A stretch of 64,000 bases of DNA, taken from NCBI GenBank assembly GCA_937876225.1, contig CALFIC010000078.1, positions 1-64,000 of the forward strand, read 5' to 3'. The notes below the pieces were generated by a model. The model was given only the letters and a program-made list of their open reading frames with translations, searched no databases and was not told the DNA's origin. Every line of letters begins with the position of its first letter. Positions within the stretch are counted from its first letter, which is position 1. Made by a program: the position numbers and the translations under genes. This DNA is from an uncultured Chloroflexota bacterium (GTDB lineage: Bacteria > Chloroflexota > Chloroflexia > Chloroflexales > Roseiflexaceae). Shown one piece after another: positions 52,367 through 61,470 of the stretch.

Positions 52367-55300
52367 ATGGTGCCCAATTCTTCACCTTTTGTTGTCTGGT
52401 GTCGGCGCGTAATCGAATTTGGTTGGTTATTTACAATTGTGTTTATTCCGTCGTATTTCAATCTCCTCTCATCACGACATTTTGAGCCAGACAAAGCCAT
52501 CCTATTGCGTGCAATTGTGACGGTACTCTCCGCTATTGCTATCATGCAGTGGATCTATACTGCGGCAAATACACCACCACAAAACACCACCGCAAAACAA
52601 ATTTCTTGGCAACAATGGCTCCGTACATACCCGCTGGTAATCGCTATTATTGCCTATGTTGTCGTGTTTTTGTTGGCCACAGCAACGTCAGTCGTACCAA
52701 GCGTATCGTGGTGGGGATCTTATCAACGGCTCCAAGGAACCTATACGAATTTATCGTATATTGTTTTGGGATTGCTGATAGTCCGTTATCTCACCACTCG
52801 CGAACAACTATTGCGACTAACCGGCATAATTGTGTTGTCTGCAATTATTCCAACCTATTATGGATTTATCCAACACTTAGAACTTGATCCATTACCATGG
52901 AAAGGCGACGTAATTACCCGCGTTGCATCCACCATGGGTAATTCGATTTTTATTGCTGCCTATTTAATTTTGGTTGTCCCGCTGGCAATTGCCTTTGCGA
53001 TTTCGCATTTGCAAAAAGCCCAAATCCAATCAACCCAACCACGTTTTTTTGCCTGGCAATGGGTACTCGGATATCTATTTGCAATTATCGGTGCGTTTGT
53101 GATTGCCTTCGCGGCAATGCAATTTGGTGCAGTGGTACGTGCCATCGATGTACGCTTTTGGTGGGTCTATCCAGGCTCTTTAGTCTGTGCGACCGCAGCC
53201 TTACTCTTGCCAGCATGGCCAATGCATCGTTCACCAAATCAACGCATTATCATATTCATCCCTGCAATCATTACCATTGTGTATGTCATCATCACGAGCT
53301 TGTCTGCAGCAACAAGTGAAGGCGTCCAATTTATTGCACCGAGTGCAGATCGTTTTGGTGCAAATTGGCAATTGTGGTTGGTTGCAGCAGTGTTGCTACA
53401 ACTCGCCGCCACGGGTTGTTTTGTCATCGCACCAAAAGGGGTCGACGCAGCACCCCTTATCCATTGGGCCGCTGGGATAGGAAGCATCGTCATCGGTGCA
53501 AGTATGCTCCTGACTATTTTTTTCACCCAAAGTCGTGGTCCCTGGATTGGTGGTGGGGTAGGGATTTTTACCTTTATCACCCTCTATCTCATTGATTTAA
53601 TGAGAAACTCTCCTACGCACGCCCAACGGGCAAAACGACTTTTGTTGATAGAATCTGTTGGATTTGTTAGTATTTTGGCATTTTTGTTGGTATTCAACTT
53701 TGCCAATATTTCTGCACTAAAACCACTACGCGATATGCCATATATCGGTCGTATGGGAAAATTATTTGATGTCAGTGCTGGTACCACTGGTGATGTTCGT
53801 ATGAAAATCTGGTTTGGCGATGCAAATGCAGGTGGTACCCTCGGATTAATTAAATCAAATCCCGTGCGTACGGTGATTGGTTGGGGTCCCGAAAGCATGT
53901 TTGTGGCCTATACTCCTTTTTATCCACCAACCCTTGCACACGAAGAATCTCGTAGTGCATCGCCCGACCGTTCACACCAAGCATTACTCGATGAGCTCGT
54001 CAACAAAGGTATCCTTGGGTTATTGAGCTATTTGGCAGTAATTGGCTTTGCGATTGGATTAGCTTTCAAATTACTCCGGCGAAATTCACTTACTGCCGAA
54101 CAACGAATATTCGTTATTTCAGCATTGAGTATAATTGTCGCCCACAATATCGAAGGCCAAGTCGGGATTCCTATCGTCGTGACCTTGATGTTTTTATGGT
54201 TAGCCATTGCACTACTCTTGGTGATCGATTTTCAAACCACACCCGTAAGCGCACCAGCCGAGATAGCAATTACACCCGAAGAAACCAAACCAACACCTGC
54301 AGTTGCAACCACAAACCGGCGCCGTAATCCGCAACGCACACAACCATCTCCAACCCGCAATACATCAACACGTACCGAAGGAAATATTGGTGTGTGGGCT
54401 TTTTGTGCCGTGGTGTTGATTCTCGGTCTAACAATTGCATGGACGTGTAATCTCGACAATGCCCTTGCCGATATGCGCTTCCAGCAAGGCCAAAACTACA
54501 CCGACAGTGCTAATGCGTCTGGGAATCTCGATCAACAAATTATTGGCATGACCTACTATACCGACGCAATTCGCATGGAACCCGACCAAGATTTGTATTA
54601 CCTCAATCTTGGCCGTTCTTTGCTCAAATATGCCGATGTGCGCCGCAGTCAACCACCCACAACGACCGTACCCGTACAACCCATCAACTTGAATGCACTC
54701 ATTCAACAACAAACTCCAGCTGACCTGCAAGCATTCCTTGCCCCTCTTACCGCAAGTGAAGCAACCCAATATGCCGAAGCAACCTTACTCAAGGCGCATG
54801 CACTTAACCCACTCAATAAAGACCATTTTGCCAATATGGCGCGCCTCTATATTTTTTGGTATACCCGCATTGAAGCCAAACCCGAAATACTCCAAAAAGC
54901 CTTGCAATGGTTTCATGATGGCGTCGATATTGCCCCCAAAGATGTAACGATTCTCAATGAATACATTGAATCGCTCCTCACCTATGCAGATAGCATCAAA
55001 ACTAGTGATCCCGCCACTGCCAAAAAAACTATCGCCGATGCAGATCAGCTCTTGCAACGTTCACTTGCGCTCGACAATAAGTACGTCGATACCACACTAC
55101 GTCAAGCCAATGTGTTACGCGCAACTGGAGAATACACGAAAGCCGTGTCTATATATATACCGCTTATTGTTAAAAATCCACGCATACTTGATTCACAAAT
55201 TACAACAATTATTCGCCAACTTGCAACACTACCAGATTTGCTCGCACAAATCCGTGATGCATACAACACCAATCTCAAAGCATCTGATACACTTTCGATT

Positions 55301-55564
55301 TCAATTATCGGATTGCTCTCATCACAACTCAATGATCACGATAATGCGATTCTTGCATTCGGCAAGCTTGCCCAAATGCAACCTGATAGCCTCGAAGCCC
55401 AACAAAACTATACCCTCGTACTTAGTGATGGCCAACGTTATGCAGATGCAACCATCCAAGCAGAAAAATTAGCGGCGCTTGCCAAAACCAAAGGCGTTTC
55501 TCAAGATAACCTGACTCTCTATACCCAACTTATTGACTACTTCAAAGCGAAAGCTGGTAAGTAA
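52367..55564 (+). CDS. Wzy/O-antigen ligase-like membrane protein with C-terminal TPR repeats
   Basis: 1065 aa. About 12-13 transmembrane helices (to about residue 620) with the ligase-like loop 'TQSRGPWIGGGVG' and 'GWGPESMFVAYTPF...', followed by 'DRSHQALLDELVNKGILG' and 'AHNIEGQVG'. A basic low-complexity segment and another helix near 673 lead to a TPR-type repeat domain (about 700-1060). Probably polymerises or transfers a surface glycan; lipopolysaccharide is not implied. GGAGG lies only 2 bases before ATG 52367, so GTG 52370 (spacing 5) may be the true start. Confidence 0.86.
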   Translation: MVPNSSPFVVWCRRVIEFGWLFTIVFIPSYFNLLSSRHFEPDKAILLRAIVTVLSAIAIMQWIYTAANTPPQNTTAKQISWQQWLRTYPLVIAIIAYVVVFLLATATSVVPSVSWWGSYQRLQGTYTNLSYIVLGLLIVRYLTTREQLLRLTGIIVLSAIIPTYYGFIQHLELDPLPWKGDVITRVASTMGNSIFIAAYLILVVPLAIAFAISHLQKAQIQSTQPRFFAWQWVLGYLFAIIGAFVIAFAAMQFGAVVRAIDVRFWWVYPGSLVCATAALLLPAWPMHRSPNQRIIIFIPAIITIVYVIITSLSAATSEGVQFIAPSADRFGANWQLWLVAAVLLQLAATGCFVIAPKGVDAAPLIHWAAGIGSIVIGASMLLTIFFTQSRGPWIGGGVGIFTFITLYLIDLMRNSPTHAQRAKRLLLIESVGFVSILAFLLVFNFANISALKPLRDMPYIGRMGKLFDVSAGTTGDVRMKIWFGDANAGGTLGLIKSNPVRTVIGWGPESMFVAYTPFYPPTLAHEESRSASPDRSHQALLDELVNKGILGLLSYLAVIGFAIGLAFKLLRRNSLTAEQRIFVISALSIIVAHNIEGQVGIPIVVTLMFLWLAIALLLVIDFQTTPVSAPAEIAITPEETKPTPAVATTNRRRNPQRTQPSPTRNTSTRTEGNIGVWAFCAVVLILGLTIAWTCNLDNALADMRFQQGQNYTDSANASGNLDQQIIGMTYYTDAIRMEPDQDLYYLNLGRSLLKYADVRRSQPPTTTVPVQPINLNALIQQQTPADLQAFLAPLTASEATQYAEATLLKAHALNPLNKDHFANMARLYIFWYTRIEAKPEILQKALQWFHDGVDIAPKDVTILNEYIESLLTYADSIKTSDPATAKKTIADADQLLQRSLALDNKYVDTTLRQANVLRATGEYTKAVSIYIPLIVKNPRILDSQITTIIRQLATLPDLLAQIRDAYNTNLKASDTLSISIIGLLSSQLNDHDNAILAFGKLAQMQPDSLEAQQNYTLVLSDGQRYADATIQAEKLAALAKTKGVSQDNLTLYTQLIDYFKAKAGK

Positions 55565-55576
55565 TCAGAAAACAAC

Positions 55577-55612
55577 AAAAAGCCCACGAGGCATACGCCT
55601 CGTGGGCTTTTT
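55577..55612. terminator. Bidirectional terminator
   Basis: 16-bp perfect arms (55577-55592 and 55597-55612) with an ATAC loop, including A- and T-runs on the outer ends. It lies between the convergent Wzy-like and HU genes. Confidence 0.94.
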
Positions 55613-55618
55613 AAAAAA

Positions 55619-55891
55619 TTACTTAACGCGGGTTTTCAACGTGCTGCTGGCACTGAAGCCTGGTGTCTTCGTTGCCGGAATGTTGATTTTAGCACCGGTC
55701 TGTGGGTTCACACCTTCACGAGCCTGGCGTTGGCGAACTTCGAACGTGCCGAAGCCTGTCAACGTCACTTTGTCGCCAGACTTCAATTGATCAGCAATAA
55801 CTTCGAGTGCTGCATCAATGACTTCTTTGGTGTCCTTTTGTGACATCTTGGCTTTTTCAGCGACAGCCTTCACAAAGTCAGTCTTTTGCAT
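55619..55891 (-). CDS. hup: HU family DNA-binding protein
   Basis: 90 aa, typical HU length. 'MQKTDFVKAVAEKAKMSQ' starts like classic HU; 'GFGTFEVRQRQAREGVNPQTGAKINIPA' is the beta-arm region with the HU/IHF signature. Bends and compacts DNA as a dimer. ATG 55909 in the same frame would add six residues; both lack a strong ribosome site and 55891 matches the family start. A strong promoter lies directly upstream. Confidence 0.94.
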   Translation of the reverse strand: MQKTDFVKAVAEKAKMSQKDTKEVIDAALEVIADQLKSGDKVTLTGFGTFEVRQRQAREGVNPQTGAKINIPATKTPGFSASSTLKTRVK

Positions 55892-55931
55892 TGCATTGTC
55901 TTTCTGCATTAGTATCACGAATTCCAACTTA

Positions 55932-55960
55932 TTTATAATACTTTTTATTTGCGTTGTCAA
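55932..55960 (-). promoter_or_regulatory. Strong sigma-70-type promoter of hup
   Basis: On the minus strand TTGACA (55960-55955) is followed after 17 bp by TATAAA (55937-55932), with a second TTGACA 11 bp further upstream (55971-55966). Transcription should start near 55925, giving a short leader. Confidence 0.75.
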
Positions 55961-56053
55961 GTATTTGTCAATAATTAAGTCAAACTGTTTAAATATAAAA
56001 ATATTTTAATTATACCACATTACTTAAATCAATTTACATCATTAAAATATCAA

Positions 56054-56107
56054 TTTGATAACAATACAATATATCCATTAAAATAGATATATTGTATTGT
56101 TATCAAA
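56054..56107. repeat. AT-rich inverted repeat, 22-bp perfect arms
   Basis: Arms 56054-56075 and 56086-56107 with a 10-nt loop, lying 11 bp after the aldehyde dehydrogenase stop on the minus strand. Weak terminator-like, almost purely AT apart from a few G/C; the U-run after it is only T-rich. Confidence 0.85.
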
Positions 56108-56117
56108 CAAACCATGT

Positions 56118-57560
56118 TTATTGACCGTCGATGTAAATTGCCTTCTCTTGTGAAAAGAACTCTATCGCCCCTTTACCCATTTCACGGAACATCCCAGAGC
56201 CACTTTGCTTAAATCCACCGAAGGGCGCTTGGATAGAGACGCCAGCGGTTGGTTGATTGACTTTCAACATACCTGCTTCGGCGCGTTCAGCAAAACGAAT
56301 CGCGTTGCGTAAATCATTTGACACTAATGACGCAGACAATCCGTACGGGATGTTGTTCGAAATTGCAAAGGCTTCATCGAGTCCATCAGCTTCGATAACC
56401 CCAATCACCGGACCAAAGACTTCTTCTTGGGCGATCCGTGAATCAGGCCGCACGTGGGTCAACACTGTAGGGCGCAAAAAGTACCCATTCCCCTCCGGTG
56501 CAGATCCGCCAGCCACAATTTGGGCACCTTCGCTACTGGCAATTTGGATATAATCCATATCCGTCTTGTGCTGGCTAGCACTCACCGCTGGTCCCATTTG
56601 GACACCATCAACGAGTCCCGGACCAACCACTAATGATTGGGCAGCTGCCGCAAGTCGCTTCGAAAACTCAGCTACGATTGATTTGTCGACAATCACGCGA
56701 CTCGTTGCCGTACATGCTTGACCAGTCAAACCAAATCCACCACGCACCACGATATTTACCGCTTTGTCGAGGTCTGCATCAGCGGCCACGATGACCGGAT
56801 TTTTGCCACCCATTTCGAGATGCGTACGCGTCAGCCGTGGTGCAGTTTTTTGATACAACGCATGCCCAATTGCATATGAGCCGGTAAACGATACCGCTTT
56901 AATCCGCGCATCGGTCGCTAGTGTGTCACCAATCGTGCCACCACTACCGGTCACACAATTCACCACACCGGCAGGCACACCTGCTTCATGCAGGGCAGCC
57001 ATCAAACGTAACGCCATCAATGGAGTGGCCGATGCCGGTTTGAGTACTACCGCATTGCCCATCACGAGGGCTGGCGCCATTTTCCATACCGGAATCGACA
57101 ATGGAAAGTTCCATGGCGTGATAATTGCCACCACACCTAACGGCACGCGGACGCTGTAAAGCAACGTCGATGGGGTATCAGCTGGCAATACATCACCACC
57201 AACCCGCCATGCTTCACCAGCGAAATAACGAAACACTTCGACGGCGCGAATGACTTCCATGCGTGCTTCGGTTTTGGTTTTGCCTTCTTCACGGGTCAAT
57301 TCAATCGCCCATTGATCGATTTGAGTTTCAATAATGTTCGCTACTTTGTGCAAAATCCGGCCACGCTCCGGTGCCGGCCGGGCCGCCCAGGCGGGTTGAG
57401 CTGCGGCAGCTGCGGCAATGGCTTGTTGCACATCAGCAATTGCTGAAGCTGGTGCATAGCCGACCAATTCATCAAGCTGGGCCGGGTTGCGAATCTCGAG
57501 GTAATTCCCACTCGTGGGTGCCACCCATTCACCACCAATAAAATTTCGTTGCTTGTCCAT
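56118..57560 (-). CDS. Aldehyde dehydrogenase, probable succinate-semialdehyde type
   Basis: 480 aa NAD(P)-dependent aldehyde dehydrogenase. Asn151 in 'TPWNFPL', Lys174 in 'VLKPAS', catalytic base Glu249 in 'LEMGGK' and nucleophile Cys283 in 'GQACTATSR' are all present. Near a GABA-type aminotransferase, so oxidation of succinate semialdehyde (GabD-like) is a reasonable guess; other semialdehydes are possible. ATG 57560 with AAAGGGGA is preferred over longer frames. A terminator-like hairpin separates it from the upstream GNAT gene. Confidence 0.9.
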   Translation of the reverse strand: MDKQRNFIGGEWVAPTSGNYLEIRNPAQLDELVGYAPASAIADVQQAIAAAAAAQPAWAARPAPERGRILHKVANIIETQIDQWAIELTREEGKTKTEARMEVIRAVEVFRYFAGEAWRVGGDVLPADTPSTLLYSVRVPLGVVAIITPWNFPLSIPVWKMAPALVMGNAVVLKPASATPLMALRLMAALHEAGVPAGVVNCVTGSGGTIGDTLATDARIKAVSFTGSYAIGHALYQKTAPRLTRTHLEMGGKNPVIVAADADLDKAVNIVVRGGFGLTGQACTATSRVIVDKSIVAEFSKRLAAAAQSLVVGPGLVDGVQMGPAVSASQHKTDMDYIQIASSEGAQIVAGGSAPEGNGYFLRPTVLTHVRPDSRIAQEEVFGPVIGVIEADGLDEAFAISNNIPYGLSASLVSNDLRNAIRFAERAEAGMLKVNQPTAGVSIQAPFGGFKQSGSGMFREMGKGAIEFFSQEKAIYIDGQ

Positions 57561-57581
57561 CATATTCCCCTTTATGGTGCG

Positions 57582-57609
57582 AAAAGCGACGCAGGATTGC
57601 ATCGCTTTT
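57582..57609 (-). terminator. Terminator or attenuator between the GNAT gene and aldehyde dehydrogenase
   Basis: On the minus strand 12-bp arms with one G-U pair and an ATCC loop, ending in TTTTC. It ends 21 bp before the aldehyde dehydrogenase start codon and just upstream of its ribosome site. Confidence 0.8.
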
Positions 57610-57641
57610 TGCACAAAAATCATACCGCTCAATAACAACTA

Positions 57642-58274
57642 TCATGCCTGGTAATCGGGATTATCCCACACGATCAACGTGGCATCATTGCCTAATTCTG
57701 CATCGTGGAGATAATCGTGGATGATGCCACGTACCGTATAGCCATTACGCAACTGTGGTGTCAAGGTAGGGTCTTTCAATTCACCCGTGGCCACTTTGGC
57801 CGCATATTCCGCCAACGACATTTGGTCTTTGTGGAAGCGATACCCCGGCACCATGCCCCCACCCACCATACCACGCAAATTCAGTTTTTTGATCAATGCC
57901 TTGCGTGCAGCATATAACGCCGATGCAACCCCGCGCTGGCGGAATTCGGGCAATGTACTCATATCAGCGCCATACAGCCATTCGCCATCAGATTCGTGAT
58001 TGGTAAAAAAACCACTGGCAATCATCTCATCAAATGAATGCTGAGCATGCGCCAAATCGATGTTCCGCCGCAACGATGAGCTCATGCCCACAATCTGATC
58101 GTCGATTACCGCCACATGTTGCCCAGCTGGAAACATACCAACTTGGCTGATGATGTGTTCCCGACGAAACAAATGTGACGGATCGAGTGACGGATAGCAA
58201 CGCTGTTGCAATAATTCGAGTGATTCGGCATCTGCTAATTGCGTCTGCCGAATCATAACCTGTGTCGTTGTCAT
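57642..58274 (-). CDS. GNAT family N-acetyltransferase
   Basis: 210 aa. Acetyl-CoA site 'LPEFRQRGVASALYAARK' (Q/R-x-x-G-x-A/G pattern) near residue 112, preceded by 'VIDDQIVGMSSSL'. The C-terminal part ('RNGYTVRGIIHDYLHD') is an extra domain-like tail. The acceptor is unknown. The ATG overlaps the stop of the aminotransferase gene (TAATG), so it probably acts in the same pathway. Confidence 0.85.
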   Translation of the reverse strand: MTTTQVMIRQTQLADAESLELLQQRCYPSLDPSHLFRREHIISQVGMFPAGQHVAVIDDQIVGMSSSLRRNIDLAHAQHSFDEMIASGFFTNHESDGEWLYGADMSTLPEFRQRGVASALYAARKALIKKLNLRGMVGGGMVPGYRFHKDQMSLAEYAAKVATGELKDPTLTPQLRNGYTVRGIIHDYLHDAELGNDATLIVWDNPDYQA

Positions 58275-59599
58275 TACAGTACCGACCGCACTGCCGCATC
58301 AAGCACCGCCAAGCCTTCTTGGAGTTGCTCGTCGGTAATCACCAGCGGCATCAACAAGCGCACACAGTTGGTGTACAAACCGGCCCGCATCGTAATTACC
58401 CCGTGTTGCAGACAATAATTACTGATTTTGGCGACTGCCTCAGGATCAGGTTCGCGGGTAGTGCGATCCTTGACAAATTCGATGGCAATCATGCTTCCCA
58501 AGCCACGCACATCACCGACTTTGGGGATCTCACGTTGCCAGGTTTCGCCGAGGGCCTTGATTTGGGCGCCAATTTTTTGAGAGCGCTCGAGCAAATCGCC
58601 ATCCTGGAATTGATTCATCACTTCCAGCGCAGCCACACAGGCCAACGGATTACCGCCGTACGTGCCACCAATCCCACCGATATGGACTTTGTCCATCAAT
58701 TCGGCTCGGCCCGTCACCGCAGCCAACGGCATACCAGCAGCAATTGATTTGGCGGTCACGATGATATCTGGCTCGACGCCCATTTGCTCCATAGCGAACA
58801 ACGTCCCCGTACGGCCAAAACCACACTGGACTTCATCGGCAATCAACACAATGCCGTATTTGTCACACAAGGCGCGCAAACGTTGCATGTAAGATTTGGG
58901 CACCGGGATAAAGCCACCTTCGCCTTGGACAGGCTCAATGATAATCGCCGCTACCGCGTTGGCATCAACGTGGGTCAACAACATACGTTCGAGTTGATCG
59001 GTACACGCGCCACTACACGCGTTTTGACACATGCGACATTGATATTCATAAGGGAAGGGTGCACGATAGACTTCGGGCACGAACGGTCCGAGATTTTTTT
59101 TGAAGGCGGTTTTTGACGTGAGTGACAATGTCAACAACGTACGGCCATGATAGCCACCTTCAAAAGCGATAATCGCTTGGCGGCCAGTAGCTACTTTGGC
59201 GATTTTGATGGCGTTTTCGACCCCTTCGGCACCACTATTCGCCAAAATCGTTTTGCAGGCCCCGCTAATTGGTACCGCATCATTAAGCCGTTCACACAAT
59301 TCGACATAGGATTCATAGGTACCGACGAGTGCCGAAAAGTGAATTAGTTTTTGAGCTTGGGCATGAATCGCGTCAACCACTGCGGGCATGGTATGACCGG
59401 CATTCAATACACCGATACCGCCCACAAAGTCGATATAGGTGTTGCCGTCTACGTCGGTCACCGTGGCACCATGGGCATGGTCAATGGCAATAGGGTGTGC
59501 TTTGTAGAGGCCACTCGGTACCGCGGCTTCACGACGCGCCACTATTGCGCGTGATTTCGGACCAGGAACTTCGGTTACAAGATTAATTGTCTTTGCCAT
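58274..59599 (-). CDS. gabT: Class III aminotransferase, 4-aminobutyrate aminotransferase-like
   Basis: 441 aa PLP enzyme that transfers the amino group of GABA or a related omega-amino acid to 2-oxoglutarate. PLP Lys284 in 'VTAKSIAAG', Asp255 in 'LIADEVQCGFGRTG', 'NSGAEGVENAIK' and 'EGGYHGRT' are typical. An unusual cysteine set C188-x2-C191-x3-C195-x3-C199 lies between the small and large domains, close to where mammalian GABA aminotransferase has a 2Fe-2S cluster. Coupled to the GNAT gene. Confidence 0.9.
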   Translation of the reverse strand: MAKTINLVTEVPGPKSRAIVARREAAVPSGLYKAHPIAIDHAHGATVTDVDGNTYIDFVGGIGVLNAGHTMPAVVDAIHAQAQKLIHFSALVGTYESYVELCERLNDAVPISGACKTILANSGAEGVENAIKIAKVATGRQAIIAFEGGYHGRTLLTLSLTSKTAFKKNLGPFVPEVYRAPFPYEYQCRMCQNACSGACTDQLERMLLTHVDANAVAAIIIEPVQGEGGFIPVPKSYMQRLRALCDKYGIVLIADEVQCGFGRTGTLFAMEQMGVEPDIIVTAKSIAAGMPLAAVTGRAELMDKVHIGGIGGTYGGNPLACVAALEVMNQFQDGDLLERSQKIGAQIKALGETWQREIPKVGDVRGLGSMIAIEFVKDRTTREPDPEAVAKISNYCLQHGVITMRAGLYTNCVRLLMPLVITDEQLQEGLAVLDAAVRSVL

Positions 59600-59627
59600 T
59601 GCAAAAGCCTTTCAACAAAAAATAACC

Positions 59628-61421
59628 CTACTCTGGAATTTGGCCACCGAACTGTTCTGCATATTGTAACCGATAGAGACGGGCATAATACCCATTTAAT
59701 GCCAACAATTCATCATGTGTCCCGTCTTCTACCAATTTACCACGATGTAACACCAAAATTCGATCAACATAGCGAATCGTCGACAAACGATGGGCGATAA
59801 CCAACGATGTCCGCCCTTTGAGCAAACGTTGGACGGCGACCTGCATGATTTGTTCGGTCTCGGTATCGACGCTACTTGTCGCCTCGTCGAGGATGAGCAT
59901 TACTTCGGGATTAAACGCCATCGCCCGCGCAAACGCCAATAACTGCCGTTGCCCAACCGACAAATTCGAGCCCCGCTCACGTACTTCATAATCATATGTA
60001 CCGGGGAGTTTGTCGATGAATGTCGCCGCACCCGAAATTTCGGCAGCCGCTTGCACTTGGGCATCACTTATCAAGGTATTGTGCAAGCGAATGTTATCGC
60101 GAATCGTGCCACTGAAACAGGTAGGATCTTGGGGAACCGCACCCACATGGCTGCGCAAATCATGCTGGCGCAGGGAACGAATGTCAATTCCGTCGAGCAA
60201 AATCGCACCCTGTTGGATTTCGTAAAACCGTGCCATCAAACTCACCAACGACGTTTTGCCGGCGCCAGTTGCACCAACCACCGCCACCGCCTGCCCGGCG
60301 GGAATCGTAAACGACACCCCTTTGAGCACCGGTTCTTCGGGGTTATAACCAAAAACGACATTGTCAAAGGTGATTTCACCACGTACCGGAGTAGCCAGCT
60401 CCAACGGCGCTACAGGGTCTACAATTTCAGCAGGTGTATCCAATACGCGGAATACCCGCTCCGACGACGCCATGGCACTCTGGAGGGTGTTGTAGCGGTC
60501 AGCCAACTGACGGATCGGTTGGAAGGCTTGGTCAGTATATTGAATGAACGCCACCAACAACCCGATGGTCACATAATCACCCAACACGAGATTACCACCG
60601 AGGGTCAACAAGACTGCTGACGCCAACACCGATGTCACATAAATTGTGGGGAAAAAGACCGCAAAGGTGTTGTTGGAACGAAACTGAGACTGCAAATATT
60701 CTTTGCTGATTGTTGAAAAAAACGTCCGGCTACTTTCCTCACGGCGAAACAACTGTGTCACCAACACACCGGTGATTTGTTCGTTGAGATAGGCATTGAT
60801 ACGCGCCAACCGTTGGCGCATCACCCGGTAGGTTGTACGCATAATTCGCTGGAAAATAATCGTCGACAAAATCACTACCGGAAAAATACAAAACGATACC
60901 AACGCCAAGCGCCAACTCAACACCAGCATCGTCACTACGATAAACAACAAGCGCACCAAGTCACCCAGCAGTGCCACCGTGCCTTGGGTGATAAAGTCAT
61001 TGAGCGCATCGACGTCGTTGGTAATGCGGGTAAGCAAACGCCCGACTGGATTATGATCAAAGAAACTCAGGCTCATCGATTGAATATGCCGAAAAATAGT
61101 CATCCGGATATCGATAATGATGCGTTGGCTCATCGATTGCATCATGTAGGTTTGCACATAACGAAACAAAAACGAAAAGACGAGTGTGCCCGCATACAGA
61201 AAGAAAATCGGCCAAATACCCGCCACATCACGATTGGCAATCGGACCATCGATAGCCGTACGAATCAAATAAGGCGGAATGAGTTCGACAGAAGCACTGC
61301 CAATCATCAACACAATAGCAGCCGTCAACGACCATTTATAGGGCACCACAAAACCCATGAGACGACGTACAAGTCGTCCATCGTAGGCTTTCCCTAGTAT
61401 TTCATCATCATAAAACGTCAT
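59628..61421 (-). CDS. ABC exporter half-transporter, catalytic-site subunit (second pair)
   Basis: 597 aa type I exporter. Walker A GATGAGKT at 383-390, variant signature LSVGQ at 487-491, and Walker B 'LILDE' with catalytic Glu513. Partner of the gene at 61471. The ATG at 61421 has GAGGGA upstream. Same asymmetric design as the pair at 28597-32235, from which it is clearly paralogous. Confidence 0.94.
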   Translation of the reverse strand: MTFYDDEILGKAYDGRLVRRLMGFVVPYKWSLTAAIVLMIGSASVELIPPYLIRTAIDGPIANRDVAGIWPIFFLYAGTLVFSFLFRYVQTYMMQSMSQRIIIDIRMTIFRHIQSMSLSFFDHNPVGRLLTRITNDVDALNDFITQGTVALLGDLVRLLFIVVTMLVLSWRLALVSFCIFPVVILSTIIFQRIMRTTYRVMRQRLARINAYLNEQITGVLVTQLFRREESSRTFFSTISKEYLQSQFRSNNTFAVFFPTIYVTSVLASAVLLTLGGNLVLGDYVTIGLLVAFIQYTDQAFQPIRQLADRYNTLQSAMASSERVFRVLDTPAEIVDPVAPLELATPVRGEITFDNVVFGYNPEEPVLKGVSFTIPAGQAVAVVGATGAGKTSLVSLMARFYEIQQGAILLDGIDIRSLRQHDLRSHVGAVPQDPTCFSGTIRDNIRLHNTLISDAQVQAAAEISGAATFIDKLPGTYDYEVRERGSNLSVGQRQLLAFARAMAFNPEVMLILDEATSSVDTETEQIMQVAVQRLLKGRTSLVIAHRLSTIRYVDRILVLHRGKLVEDGTHDELLALNGYYARLYRLQYAEQFGGQIPE

Positions 61422-61470
61422 GACATCCCTCGTTATTCAGCACATCTGGTACGTATATTGCACCGACGAA

